Shown here in pieces: positions 34,560 through 47,200 of a DNA stretch of 64,000 bases; positions within the stretch are counted from its first letter, which is position 1; each line of letters begins with the position of its first letter. The stretch covers positions 8,612,275-8,676,274 of the forward strand of contig NC_134032.1 in NCBI RefSeq assembly GCF_964204645.1, given 5' to 3'. The stretch is from Tubulanus polymorphus. Its lineage: Eukaryota; Nemertea; Palaeonemertea; Tubulaniformes; Tubulanidae. Made by a program: the position numbers and the translations under genes. Below the pieces are notes generated by a model. It made no database searches and was not told where the DNA came from. It was given only the letters and a program-made list of their open reading frames with translations.

Positions 34560-34870
34560 ATTAGGGCAAGAGGCATTTCTGTAGAAAATCCTTTCCTGAA
34601 TCCAAACTGTGAACCAGTAAATAATTTATATTTGTAAAAAAAACTTGATGATACAGGTATAAACCGGTATTACTTTTCCAGTAATTTCGATATACACGGT
34701 AGTGCTGAAATAAGTCGATAATTTGAGAGCCTGTCACGATTTTTGTAGAATTGAGTAATAAGTGTATCTTTGAATAAATTAGGTACAATCCCAGAATATA
34801 ACTACAAGTATAGCTGTAAAGAAGCGATAACGGGTTTTCTGACAAGCCATGCGGCTAAAATTAAGGAAAA
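34560..34870 (-). mobile_element. LINE reverse-transcriptase fragment (duplicate)
   Basis: Duplicate of the fragment at 17,935-18,240, with the same frameshifts plus a small insertion, showing that the LINE landed before the segmental duplication. Confidence 0.65.
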
Positions 34871-35341
34871 TTCAAACGAAATTTACCAACCAAATAAACA
34901 ACAGGGTCAATCCCTATTTTACGATCAAAAAGACGAAAAAATTGAGGGATATAGAAAATAAAAATATTTTATTTGCGGGATTCGAACTTGATGTGGCAAC
35001 TTCAGAAATAAAGGTAGGAGATTCGAACCAGATATAACTGAAGACAATGAAAAAATGTCATTGATGAAATTGGCTTCAGACAAAGATTTGGATATTCTCG
35101 GAGCATTGCCCTTTTGGACGTATATTTGGCACATGTGCATATGGATAGAAATAATTGTTTAAAGCAGTTTCTAAGTTTGCTATATTTTTGTTTGGAATCA
35201 GTTGTTTTCCGGGTTGAAGAGCGTTAAAACAGCAGGTCTTATAACGCTTTAATGAGGTTAAAACCCTTTGTCTTCCATGGCTGCTCGCGTCTTACATACC
35301 ACGAATCATTGACACGTAGCGAGTAAAACTGAAATCAATGT

Positions 35342-36292
35342 TCATTTGAGGGCATTTCTACAGCGGATTTTCATACAGAAATATTCACGAATTTCTCGTC
35401 CCAGTAAAAGATATATGTAGAAATTTACCGCATAGTTACAAACTTGTAAGTGAACAAATATGTCATATAGAACTTCCCTCTGTTCCGGTGGGATTGGTAA
35501 CAATGAAGTAATGGCGGATGGGAGTAAGAATATAGCAAATGCGAGTGAAACTGTTACAAGCATTATTGTTGTACGTTTTGAATTTGTAGTTTTCCGATCT
35601 GACGAAACCATTTTTGAACCTCTGAATAGCTGAACTATTATAGCGGTATTTGATATCACAATGAAGGATAAAGGCAGTATATAACCGTAGATAACAGATA
35701 CCACAAAATATGTTATTTGGTCCAATAACTTATAGGAACATGCGAAAAACTGGTCGTTGAAATGTATCGACAATGCAGGTGTGAAATATATAACAAGTAC
35801 ATTCACTGAAGTGATTATCAGTATAGCAAATCTAGCGAATCCCGGTGTACATATTAGACGAGATGTGAACGGGAAGAGAACAACTGCCGCGCGTTCTAAA
35901 GATATCGCTACTATCAACCACGAACCATTGGCGGCTGCAAGCGCCATTATAAATTCATAGATTTGACAACCGATCACTGAATTTATCACATATATTGGGC
36001 CAGTGCTGAGATGAAAGAGAGCGAACTGTAAAACAGGCAACAGCGCCAGGCTTTCACTGTATACAAAATCACAGACTGACAGAACGATCAGATAGTTAGC
36101 GTACGATAAACCGCGGAATCTACGACTTATCATTACCAGGAAAGTAGCTGAATTTCCAAACGCTCCAAACAGGAAGATGATGGGCAGAATGACCAGTGAC
36201 ACGGTACGGCGGATTCCAGACCTGTTCACCACTGACATGAGAACGATGTAGCTGTTATACGTTTTGCCGATTTCTATCCGTGTAGAATTCAT
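35342..36292 (-). CDS. Class A (rhodopsin-like) GPCR 2, full length
   Basis: Single-exon ORF of 316 residues from ATG (MNSTRIEIG). It has the same motifs as GPCR1: TM1 GN, TM2 LSVCD, disulfide Cys before TM3, SLERAAV for DRY, ECL2 FFACSYK, and NFYIYLLL for NPxxY. It continues past TM7 into GREIREYFCMKIRCRNALK, a normal helix 8 with a Cys-containing basic tail. Differences from GPCR1 are few (for example LSTGP against LNAGP). A single-exon GPCR inside an intron-rich cluster suggests retroposition or an intronless family. The ligand is unknown; a peptide-receptor-like assignment is by general resemblance. Confidence 0.88.
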   Translation of the reverse strand: MNSTRIEIGKTYNSYIVLMSVVNRSGIRRTVSLVILPIIFLFGAFGNSATFLVMISRRFRGLSYANYLIVLSVCDFVYSESLALLPVLQFALFHLSTGPIYVINSVIGCQIYEFIMALAAANGSWLIVAISLERAAVVLFPFTSRLICTPGFARFAILIITSVNVLVIYFTPALSIHFNDQFFACSYKLLDQITYFVVSVIYGYILPLSFIVISNTAIIVQLFRGSKMVSSDRKTTNSKRTTIMLVTVSLAFAIFLLPSAITSLLPIPPEQREVLYDIFVHLQVCNYAVNFYIYLLLGREIREYFCMKIRCRNALK

Positions 36293-36829
36293 GATTCATA
36301 TGAATATCAAATGAGAATACATCGACTGTCCGAGAGAGACGGACTATAGGAGGGCGCTCTGCTGGCTGTTTGAGTGTGTACGGACTGTCTGAGAATGACA
36401 TTCTGAGATCGAGTGTGTTGACATTCTGAGAGTGTATTGACATTCTGAGAGTGACTGTTTTAGAATGCGCTGCCTGTCCCGAGAATGTACTGTAGCTGTG
36501 TCCTGTCGGGTATCAGAAAATCAATTTAACATATGTATGAAGATATCATTAAAGTCTTTATATTACAGCTACAGCTCATTTGTAAGATTTATTGCTGCGA
36601 ATAGAATATCAGTCCTCAGAAATCTGACACTATTCACTCGGATTTAATGAAAGTTTAGTTGTATCTTATAAAAATGGAATATATTCGTGACAATAATCGT
36701 GACGATAAATTCGTGAATATTTCTGTAAATTTCCGTATTCATATTACAGTGGTTCATTTCTAATGATTTATGTCAGCAGTCAAATATCAACATCAACAGT
36801 TGCCAGTATCCAGTAACACAGTTTTGTGG

Positions 36830-37330
36830 AAACATTATGCCGCTTAATTCTGAGATTAGAAACCTCACAATCGGCGACTTATTTTCTACTAGTACGGTTT
36901 TCGAGTTTTAACATGCAATCGACAATGAATCTGTACGTGGAATGTGACTTCGTTGACAATATACCTGATAAGTGAGCCAAGATGTTGTTCGATAGTTCGA
37001 GTTAGGAGATAAGGGGCTTAAGATTTTACCGAATCAGGCTGTGCGAATTAATCGCTGGAATTTCCCGTTTGTCGCCAAAAAATAGAGACGAATCACGGCA
37101 ACTTTTAAACAGACACAGACAATAACAGGAACGAAACGATAAACCGATGATTATTAGAAAAAACGGAAGACATTTGAATTCACCTTTTTTACGGTGATCA
37201 TCGAAATTCCGAATCAATGTCATAGGAAATTCTAAGAATTTCCTTTGAATTATACCCACAGCTGTGGATCTGGGATCAGAGTTAACTGATATACCATAAT
37301 CGACGGACAATAAAGATTCCGTACATTATC
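36830..37330 (-). promoter_or_regulatory. Ig-gene-like promoter block with dead signal exon upstream of GPCR2
   Basis: Duplicate of 20,130-20,640: a relic signal exon lacking its ATG, then sequence matching the Ig promoter block. It lies about 0.55 kb upstream of the GPCR2 start in the same orientation. Confidence 0.5.
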
Positions 37331-38720
37331 TTGATAATGGGATTTCATTCCACCTGGGTTTCTTATACTTTTGTATCGAAGTGGACCACACATTATCAAG
37401 TTTCACTTCTCTATCCTCGGAATCAATTAATTAACATGCGGTAAAGTTGAGGAAAATTTGATCTCAAATTGCAGTTACGCGGAACTATACAAGCAAAACG
37501 TTGTAGACCCTCACTTGCGACATGTGGAATCCTTCATTGCCACGGCCCTAGTTGATGTCCTCTCCTGTACTTGAGTGACACCTGATGGATCCTCGTGGAA
37601 TTCTTTGCCAACAGTGGGCTACTCATTTGCCAAAATTACGTATTCTAGTTGTTCTACTGCAAACTAGCGTAAATCTGTTGTTGTTAGGATTCAGGCTAGA
37701 ATACTGCTCTAAAGAAACGATCGTAAGATGAACCGATAAATAGACAACACGATGGCATTTCGATACTTGAATATTACATGATCAATCGAATTAATCAAAC
37801 TTTATTTCATATATTTATTCACTTGGCTATGAATGAGCTATGATACTCGAGCTAGTATTTGTTGTATTAAAATCTTACGGAAAAATTTAGCATTAAGAGT
37901 CTTAGTTTAAGATTTGTTCATAGATTAGATATTACGGCGTCTAGATAAATTGACAACACAATGATGATAATCAGGTGAGATAATATTGTTTATCTTTTTT
38001 AAATTGCCAGGATATTTTCTGTGTAGACCTTCTGATGTACCTTCCATCATAGAACTAGAATTGAACGGAACGCCGACTCCATGACGTCATTTTATGAAAT
38101 TGCGATTTTCAAAATTTCAGCACCCTCACCGTTAGCCATAAACAATAGATTATTCGGTGATAATTCGATATATTTTTCCCGCGAGCATTGATGATACAAT
38201 TTAACCAAATGTTGAACAGTAAAGTTTGGACTAGTTAAAAATATGTGCCTCTATAGATGAATATCGTTGACAATGAATTATAAAATATGAGCAGAATGAT
38301 ATTCACGATTGATAATTTATTTGAGTTATATGTATATCGACTGTTGAATTGAATTGACCGGCGACCAGTCTAGTCCCGCGATATTGATGACGCAGAGCAC
38401 ATCCACTCAAAACTTTATTGCTAACGGCGTGGGGCTGTAAAAAACACAAGATTCCATGATAATCCGGAAAGATAAGAATTTTCTAAGTTTTAGCGGGGCG
38501 TGGTAAATTCCTTTAAGGAGTCGGCATCCACATTCGCTTATATTTCTATGCTTCCATTCGTCATTATTGATTGGTGAAGTTAACCGTATTGTTTACTTCA
38601 GGAATGCTGGAAAAAAAATAAAACAGACACTTTTCATTCATCTTTTTTGAAACTATCGACGAAGAAAGCCGCCGGTAGTTACTCTCGGTGTTTAAAGGGT
38701 TAACCAACGTAGACACATAC
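37331..38720. other. Duplicated intergenic segment between GPCR2 and Ig copy C
   Basis: Near-identical to 20,641-22,021. No exon recognised and no transmembrane exon for copy C. Confidence 0.6.
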
Positions 38721-40299
38721 CTGTCTTGTCTTCGAACGCGAGCGTATAGGTGCCGCGTACTTCCTGTACGGGTGTCATAGTCCTAGCGACGCACGTGTAG
38801 TCACCGCGTAGGTCTTCTTCCGTGATGTATTTCCACGAGTTGATATGCAGCGAGTTGTCGGCGTTGTCCTGCCAGATTTGATTCTCGATGTAGTCGATCG
38901 GGCTACCGTTGTACAACCATTCTATCTGCGGAATCGTCGCCGGATCAGACTCCGTTTTGCACGGAAGGATGACGGTATCTGTGAATTCGAACGTCATCAC
39001 CGAAGCGTTCTTGCCGTTCTTGCTGTCGCTCGGTTTCGGTTCTCGCATGATGAGCGGCACTGCGGAGACAATAACGAAAAAGCCACGTTCAACTTTTACC
39101 AAATAATTCTAACGATAATGAGATGATTATCATTAGTATTTTTCATAGGTTTGAACATCATAATCATCACCGGTCGACATCGAAAATAAACTGACTCATC
39201 GAAGTAACCAAAATGAGATTAAGTTGCCATCAATAGGCGCTAATCATATATTGATTCTAATGATACTTACGGACAACATTTATATATCCGTTAGCTATGA
39301 TGCTACCATGAATATTTGAAGCCCGACACTGGACGACTCTCATATCTGGAGTGTTCACGCTGCCATCCCCGCCGCGGATCAGGTGACGCAATATGTAAGT
39401 ATTCGCGGTTACCGTCAATCTGTTATCATTCTTCGTATCTGAACAAAAATCATTGGAATTTGTTGATTCAAATATGTTTTCTCGAACTGTCTTTGAATTT
39501 GACTCAAATCAGCTCATTTTCGATTAGCTGACTTGAATAACAATAGGGGCATTTTGTCCAGTGACTTGACTGAAGTTTTCTGGAATTATTGACACTATAA
39601 AAATATCCGTTGAACTAGATTAACTGACACACAGTCTTGACCCTTGAGTCAAAATCTCTTCATGTCAAATCTTTCAAATAGGCAGTCAAAATTTAAACCT
39701 ACTAGATTTTTAAACTCTAGAGACGAAATTACTAACTAGATTCGCTTGAGTCAAATTCTGGTCGTCCCATAGACCCACTGGTGCCGGTAGTCCATTTTCG
39801 AGAGTTAAGTTAGAAGTGATGTAAACGCCATTCTGCTTTTATAAGATATAAATCGACAAATTGGAATTGCCAACACATCAATGAGTATAAAACGTCTCCT
39901 TTCAAGTTTTCGAGCCGTGTTTAAGTTTTGACCCCACACTAAAACCCCATTTAACGATTGTCTCTGCACTTACGGTCAACTGGGACGAGATTTTCGAGCC
40001 ATTCAGTAGTCGGGGTCGGGTTACCGGTCGCTTCGCATTCGAATCTAGCCGTGTCACCGATGACGTAAGTAGAATCGACCGGTTTCTTGGTGAACTTCGG
40101 TAAAGCTTAAATCAAAATTGTCGGCAATTAACAAGGATTTCATCGAGTTTTCCGGAAAATAGTATTATCTTTTTCTCTTTTACATGAAACTTTTAGAGAT
40201 GGGAACGATTTCTGAAACCGTAATTATCGGTTTTGATTCGCAGCAAAACAAAAAATAAAAGCTTCTATCCGTGATGGAATTCTTCAATCTTAAAGTGGG

Positions 40300-40392
40300 A
40301 TTTTCCTCATTATCCATTTGATTGGTAGATTTGGTCTGATTACTTCTCATTTCGTGTCCCTCAACAAACCCACTACACCTGCCGGGAGCGAA
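40300..40392 (+). repeat. Dispersed repeat family 2 in copy C intron
   Basis: Same position and sequence as in copies A and B. Confidence 0.5.
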
Positions 40393-43300
40393 ACATTCTT
40401 TGCCAGAACCAAGTGCACATGGAACCAAGGAGAGGACAACTTTGAATATCGTGACTTCTCAGAGCTCCAACAGGAAAATAAACAGCTCTTGAAATGGCAA
40501 TTTAGATATCCTTGGAGTCATCCCTAGATAATGTTATGGCTTCAGAAACCATGATTGGGATATTGTTGGAGCCACCCACTTAAGAGAGGTTTAAAAGGCA
40601 TGATTGTGAGAGTGATGACTGAATTTTTGATGATTTGGGCGTCTTTGTAGCCATCCTAATTTCCTTCAAAACTTCACATCAAATTCAAACTGTCATTGTG
40701 AAATATCATTAAGCTTTGAATCATACATTTTTCATGTTGATTTAGATTATAAAACAAAACTTACTGATGATTTCGACGCGGGTTCTGGACGTTTTACTGC
40801 CCATCCAGTTCGACACCGTACACTCGTACTCGCCGGCGTAACTCGGGGCAAAATTTATCAAATACAAGTGAACGTTGCCGTTCGAATACGAACGATTCGT
40901 AGGCATCGTCTTGCCGTCGAGGCGACGCCACGAAACGGTAGCGACCGGCCTGTAAAAAAATATGCAAGAATATATACACACCTTACCATCGCGCATCCTC
41001 GCTTTCCAGGGTTTGATTACCATCCGCTGACGTTCACGCCAAAAACCCTGGCCGCAAACCAGGTATCTTGGCCATTACGCTGGCCAAGATACCTTTGGCG
41101 GACAGGTTGAAACACCGGACTACTAAACTGAATAGGTTTAAGCATCTTACTTGGTGCTTGAAATACAATACAAATCGATCACATCGCGTTCTAACGCGCT
41201 TACAACCGGCGGTGGATTCGCAATCAACGCTGGAGGCTTGTTCGGCACGTTGGGATCTGCAATCGAAAAATATTGATATTTCGAAAGAAATCATTGAGCA
41301 AAGTATAAGCAAATTGGGGGGTAGTCAACAAATGACAAACAACGTTAACTTTTCGCAATTTTGAATTTCGGTCGGAACTTCCAATATTTCGAGGAAAAGA
41401 AACAAACTTTGAATTCGGGAAACATCGGAATCAAATACTCTATTCGAGATATTATCATATATTTAGAACAGAATATCTGTCAATATTGGTATGGAATAAA
41501 CGAAATGAAATTTTCCATTTTGACTTACTTGGTTTCACTTTGATGGAAATCGGACTGCCCTGTTTGATAACACCCTGAGCGGCGTTATTGTACTGACAGA
41601 CGTACGACTCATCCGGTTTGGTCGCGTCGGATGGTAAAATGTGCGAGAAAAACAGGTTACCTACGAACGAAGAGTTTACGCACGCTTTTAGAAAACATGG
41701 TCACGTAGATAGATCCTATCAGATCATCGTGAAGTTAAGCCTTCAGACATTTTCAGAAAATATGACTGCCAGTGACATCATTAAATTTACTAGGCATTTT
41801 CGAAAAAGATGACTGCCTTAGACATTTCCATATGACACCATAAAAATACACTTTGACACTGCCCCGGAAAAATGGCTGACATTAATTCCAAATTCATGGA
41901 ACAATCTATACATCCTGATATTGAATTTTTTAAGTTAGCTGTGAAAAATTACATATTTTCGAAATCCAATATGATACCGTATTTTATTTACACTGCTCTG
42001 ATACGCAGTTATGGGTTTATAAATGAATGGTGTTACATGTATCATCTATCATTATGGTACCAACGTACAAATAGTAGACTCCGCTCTTCTCGGTACCGGT
42101 CGACGAGATAACCGGCTGCGTCGGTGAAATTCCATTCTGATCCCTGTCGTAAAATTCCTAGACCTACCGGTCTCTATGTCGGTATTCGGTTCCAAGTAGA
42201 ACCAAGTTAGGTGGAGTCTACTGTATATTGTTTCTGCAGATCGAACTATTTTTGAACTCTTACCGTTTGGACCGATCATAACCCTCGTTAGGTGGTGATC
42301 GCGCGTACGGTGCTGTCGTCGACCGTTCCGTACCCTTTGATGATCAACCACGAAGTGATGGCTCGCTTCGGGAACGAGTCCGGAGGGTTGCATTTCAACT
42401 CGGTGAACGAGCCTTCCTGCAAGAGCAACATCGGTTTCACCTTCTTATTCTCCGGGCTGAAGTCACCGGTATCTTAAGGAGAGCACAAAGTTGTCGTTTA
42501 AAATTTTCTGCAGCCCAGACCCAGAAATCGACATGGTTTATCAAAATGTTTATCAAGAAAAGAACAGGAAAATGATCCAGTGATCAGTTGTCGTACGGCC
42601 GGGGCTGCTTAAGTTCGGAGATTCTTTTAAATCTAAGAGAGCGTAGGGCTTAGTTCGCAAAAGGACTATTTATTCGATAGCCACCAACCGAAGAGTGAAA
42701 GGATAGGGAGAGATGAGAGGCGGAGGAAGTGAGTGTTTGACATTTTATCATCGATCTGAATGGCGATTGTAGTTGTAAACTTACATTTCTCATCGACGAC
42801 CACGTTGTTTGACGCCGCTTTCCCGAAATCGTTCTCGGCGTAGCACGCGTATTTAACGTTCTCCGGTGGATTCTTCGCGGCCAACTCGTTGTTGCGACTC
42901 GGTCGCACCTTCAACTGCGTGCGATCGCGCGTTCCGTCCGGTTTAATCGGGAACTCGTAGACTCCAGGGATGTGAGTGATCTGAGTGAAATTGCCGTCAC
43001 CGTAACTGACCATCCATCGGATCCTAAACGAAAAAGATAATGCGAATACGATGACCAGCTAATTCTAAGCACATAGAGGTCACCCTCAAGGCGGCATAAA
43101 TGGGAGAGAGCCTCATTGACCATAAAGAGATGAACTTATCCTTTTGCAAGTATGAAATATATTTCGATGACTCATGACTTCTCTAGGACATTTCAGACTC
43201 GTGACCTCTTCTAGCATGTGGATTCATTTTAGTTATGCCATCATCAGATACCAGGTGGCACATACGTAGTATTGGAAGACGCAAGATGTTTTGCGGGTCA

Positions 43301-43399
43301 ATTTTGGTCCTGGTTCATTGGATTTAACATGAATTTCCTCTTTGATGATGATTTCTTATTCAATACATTTATGATTATGATGTTATTGTTTGTTCTTTG

Positions 43400-44240
43400 G
43401 AGTCGAAGATGACAATAACTTCATTTCCAGGTCATGTGGGTTCTCGGGTGAATGATGAGGCCAAGTTTGGCTCTTAAGCAAGTTGAAAATTGTGTGCTAT
43501 ACAGAAGCTGGGTCGGGTGTAGCCTTTCCGAGAGTACGTTTCTGTATTGGCTCATCAGATCACCTGTTTTCGGTGCTCGTTGGCCCTTGTTGGATCGTGC
43601 TTCTGAAGCTAGCTCTGTCAAGGCAGGGCTATCCCAGCTTTTGGCATTGATAGCAAACGTAACATTTTTCGGCTGTCCTTGTAGCGATCCGTTTGCCCAC
43701 CTGGTCATTGGACATTTTGCCAGAGGCAAGTTTACCAAATAGGAACTGTTTTGAGATGCGGACCATCTGACTTGTGCAATCTGAATCTAGGTATAGGTAC
43801 TTTGGAGGCCTGCTGTGATGTGGAAATCAGTATTGAGGATTCTATCTTGCCATCTTATTTGAAGGATCCTGCGAAGACATCTCATGTGGAAGTGGTTTAG
43901 CTGATTTGCAGGTCTAATATCGACAGTCCAGGTCTCGCAGGCCTAGCCGTGATGCGAGGACGATGGCACGGTATACTGAGTAAGTTCTTGGTCATGGTTG
44001 TTATCCTTCTGCTGTCTCCCAGACGCATGTTTAAGTCTACATAAAGCAGAGCTGGCAGCGTGTTCACTAGGTAGACTTATAAGTGGCCAACTCCAACCAG
44101 GTTTATCCCATTTAATCTGAATTGCAGGCTTGGTGTAAAGTTTCTCGGATGCGGGTTGACAAAGTAATTTGTCTTTGGGATGGACATATAGCGAGACCGA
44201 ACTTATCGCAGGCTGAAGAAAGGCGAGCCATGTCACGCTG
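43400..44240 (-). mobile_element. 3' fragment of a second LINE type with zinc-finger-like end
   Basis: The minus strand carries, with frameshifts and stops, a LINE ORF2 C-terminus: LCQPASEKLYTKPAIQIKW, ACETWTVDIRPANQLNHFH, MRCLRRILQIRWQDRILNT, a GGQTDRYKDS-like stretch, and RAKLGLIIHPRTH, a C2H2-like end. This arrangement is common in animal RTE/Jockey-related elements and differs from the CR1/L2-like copy at 11.6-13.6 kb. It lies between the two Ig1 exons of copy C. Inactive. Confidence 0.7.
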
Positions 44241-47200
44241 CAAACTGCGTTAAGTGATGGTATACAATGCGGTATCGTCGACGAAGAAGATATTCCAGAG
44301 TTTCTTTTAACTCTATATATGATTCGTAAGTTGAACAGCCCTAAATCAGTTTTTGAATTGACCTTTATACCCTAGAGAGTCGCAAAATGCACAACAGAGC
44401 ATTGTAGTGGCCAGAACACCCCCTCTACGTCCTACATTTTCCGTAAGCTGGTTTAACCTCTATATCTTGTACAGGATGTTGTTGAAATAGCTATTTTATA
44501 TATCAAAGATGACCACCAGTCAGCCATCTTGAAAGGTTTTTTCGGTGATAAAGCTATTTCATCAGGGCTTTCCTGGAAGGTAGAAACTCTCAAATCAATA
44601 GGATTCTTCCCAACATAATGTCATAAATGTCAAAGGAATCTTAGGTGGGTCGCGCTACCCGCGGCGTTGCACTATGACAAATATTTTCTGGAGCTGTTCA
44701 AAATCGCTGATTTTTTAATGAGGCCTTGAAAACACATAACTTATAGGTAAGATACCGTCAACGTAGTAGTAACAGGTGGTGGGCTACCTACCTGGGTTTT
44801 GGGGAACCGCTTGCTTTGCACCTTAACGTGGCACGATACCTCGACGATCAGACAATTCCCTGACACCAAATCGATTGATGGTGGGATTCGCACTGAAATT
44901 TTAAAAAGCACACTGCTGCCTAATGAAGTGATGCAAAAATGAGATATAGAATGAAGTATCCGTTATCATCGAAAGTGGTATGAATTATTATTTGTCCATA
45001 GTCCTACATTTTGCTAAAGTGATGAATTTAAAAACAATAGAAATTTCAAAATTTCAATTACATTTGCGGCTATTTTCTACTTCCTTTCCGATCACGCTTT
45101 CGGACGCGAGCCTATAGGTGCCGCGTACTTCCTGTACGGGTGTTGTAGTCCTGGCGACGCACGTGTAGTCACCGCGTAGGTCTTCTTCCGTGTTGTATGT
45201 CCACGAGTTGATATGCAGCGAGTTGTCGGACTTGTCCTGCCAGATTTGATTCTCGATGTAGATGATCGGGCTACCGTTGTACAACCATTCGATTCGCGGA
45301 ATCCTCGCCGGATCAGATTGCGTTTTGCACGGCAGGATGACGGTATCTGTGAATTTGAACGTCATCATCGACGCCCCGTTACTCGGTTTCGGTTCTTGCA
45401 TCTCGAGAGGCACTTTGAATACAACGTATGAACTTGAAAAAATTTATTCATAAAAAGAGGGTCATACTTTATCATAGGTTTTAATATAATCAGAGGTTCG
45501 ACTTCAGTAACAGATCATAATCTTACTGAATAACGTTCTGGATTGAAGACATTGAAAATTAGAAGGTCGTCATTATAGAAACTAATCATAATCTTTGAAA
45601 TCATCGATAATGATAAGATTGCCACAAGTAGCCGCCTTAAATCATTAACAATGATTTTACTAATACTTACAAACAACATTAATATATCCGTTCGCTATGA
45701 TGCTACCATGAATATTTGAAGCCCGACATTGGACAACTCTCATATCTGAAGCGCCTTCCCCGCCACGGGTCAGGTTACGCAATTCGTAAGTGTTCGCGGT
45801 TACCGTCAATTTGTTATCATTATTCGTCGCTGAATAAAATGCAATGTTTCTATAAATTTGCTGTCTTGGACTCTTTGGAGTTATTTCGATTTTATATGAA
45901 ATTACCTCGATCATTTCGATTAGCTGACTCATAAATCATTTACTAACCGAAATGGCATTTTGCCAAATTAATCTGTTAAACTAGATCCAGGACCCATTTT
46001 CAAATTTTTTGAACATATTTCTAATCTTTAATCTCTCGAGTTGGAAACGTTAGGTACCGTTTGTCTATGTCGGACAGACAGTAAGACGTTATGTAAACGC
46101 GATTCTGATTTTATAAGAATAGACACAATATCCGTAAATCGACAAATTAGAACTCCCGATACTAATCAGTAAACATTTAAAAGTTCCCCAGCCGTAATTA
46201 AGGTTTGAGGTTACGACCTCCATTTCTATTCAAAATGTTTTCTTTACTTACGGGGTACTGGGACGAGATTTTCGAGCCATTCAGTAGTCGGAGTCGGGTT
46301 ACCGGTCGCCACGCATTCGAATTTAGCCGTGTCGCCGATAACGTACGTCGAATCGACCGGTTTCTTGATGAACTTCGGTAAAGCTTAAAATGAAATGTTG
46401 GAAATTAACAAAGATTTCCTCGCGATTTCACGAATATAAACTATTTTTTTCTGTTTTACAAAATATTTCTGAAACCGTCATTATCGGTTTCGATTCGCAG
46501 CAAAAAAAAATCCTAATGGCGAATATTTCTTTACACACCAGGCTCGCCATTTTGTGACGGGCTATCACATGTTCTTGACATATAAATAAATTAACTTATA
46601 CAATCCTCAGTTTAAGTCGGTACCGACAACCATATGGCCAAAAGACTTCTCTGCCATCAGATCTCAGCAGAATCTATGAAAAATGTATTCTAATTGCTAA
46701 ACAATCAAGCCCAGTCCTATCTCTTCTTACAATATTGTCAAAGAAAGTATATAAGAAAATATGATACGAAATGAGAGAGCATGACTAATTAGTTTGACAG
46801 GGATTAACCTATTGTCACGTGAAGAGAGAAAAATTTGAAATCTTACATAATGCAAAATGAGACTCTTTATATTTTGATAATACAGCAGTTACGAAGAGCA
46901 AGACTTCAGAATGATTATTGCACTATACAAAGTAGGGTTACAGCAGTTTACTAACTAAAACTAACAGATTTGTCACGAAAGTGCCGCACTTGAAATATAC
47001 AACCACTACGGGATTCGAACAGACCAACAAAAGACCAACCAGGTGTGAAAAAAATCGCTTCTAAATGCCGAATGAAAATATCTTAGGAAGTGTTGAATGA
47101 AACCCTCGATGCGGGTATTTTCGCAGCCATCCTAATTTCATTCAAAACTTCACGGTATATTCAGCTTGTCATTTGAAATATTTTCGCTGTGAATCATTAA

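Larger units (their letters stand above)
38721..44892 (-). pseudogene. L1-like Ig copy C, frameshifted and LINE-disrupted
   Basis: Minus-strand exons: 44792-44892 (decayed first Ig1 exon with a 2-nt deletion), 42785-43023, 42264-42472, 41529-41660, 41151-41256, 40765-40949, 39974-40105, 39271-39438, 38721-39059. The first Ig2 exon is 209 nt, not 210: a base is missing near 42,289, so the frame breaks before the RVMIGPNG segment. A LINE fragment lies in the enlarged intron between the two Ig1 exons. There is no signal exon: copy D's Ig5 exon lies immediately upstream. Ig5 has a 9-nt in-frame insertion (repeated GKN-like residues). There is no membrane exon. 38,721 to about 42,860 is near-identical to copy A; the rest of Ig1 is closer to copy D. 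Confidence 0.75.
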
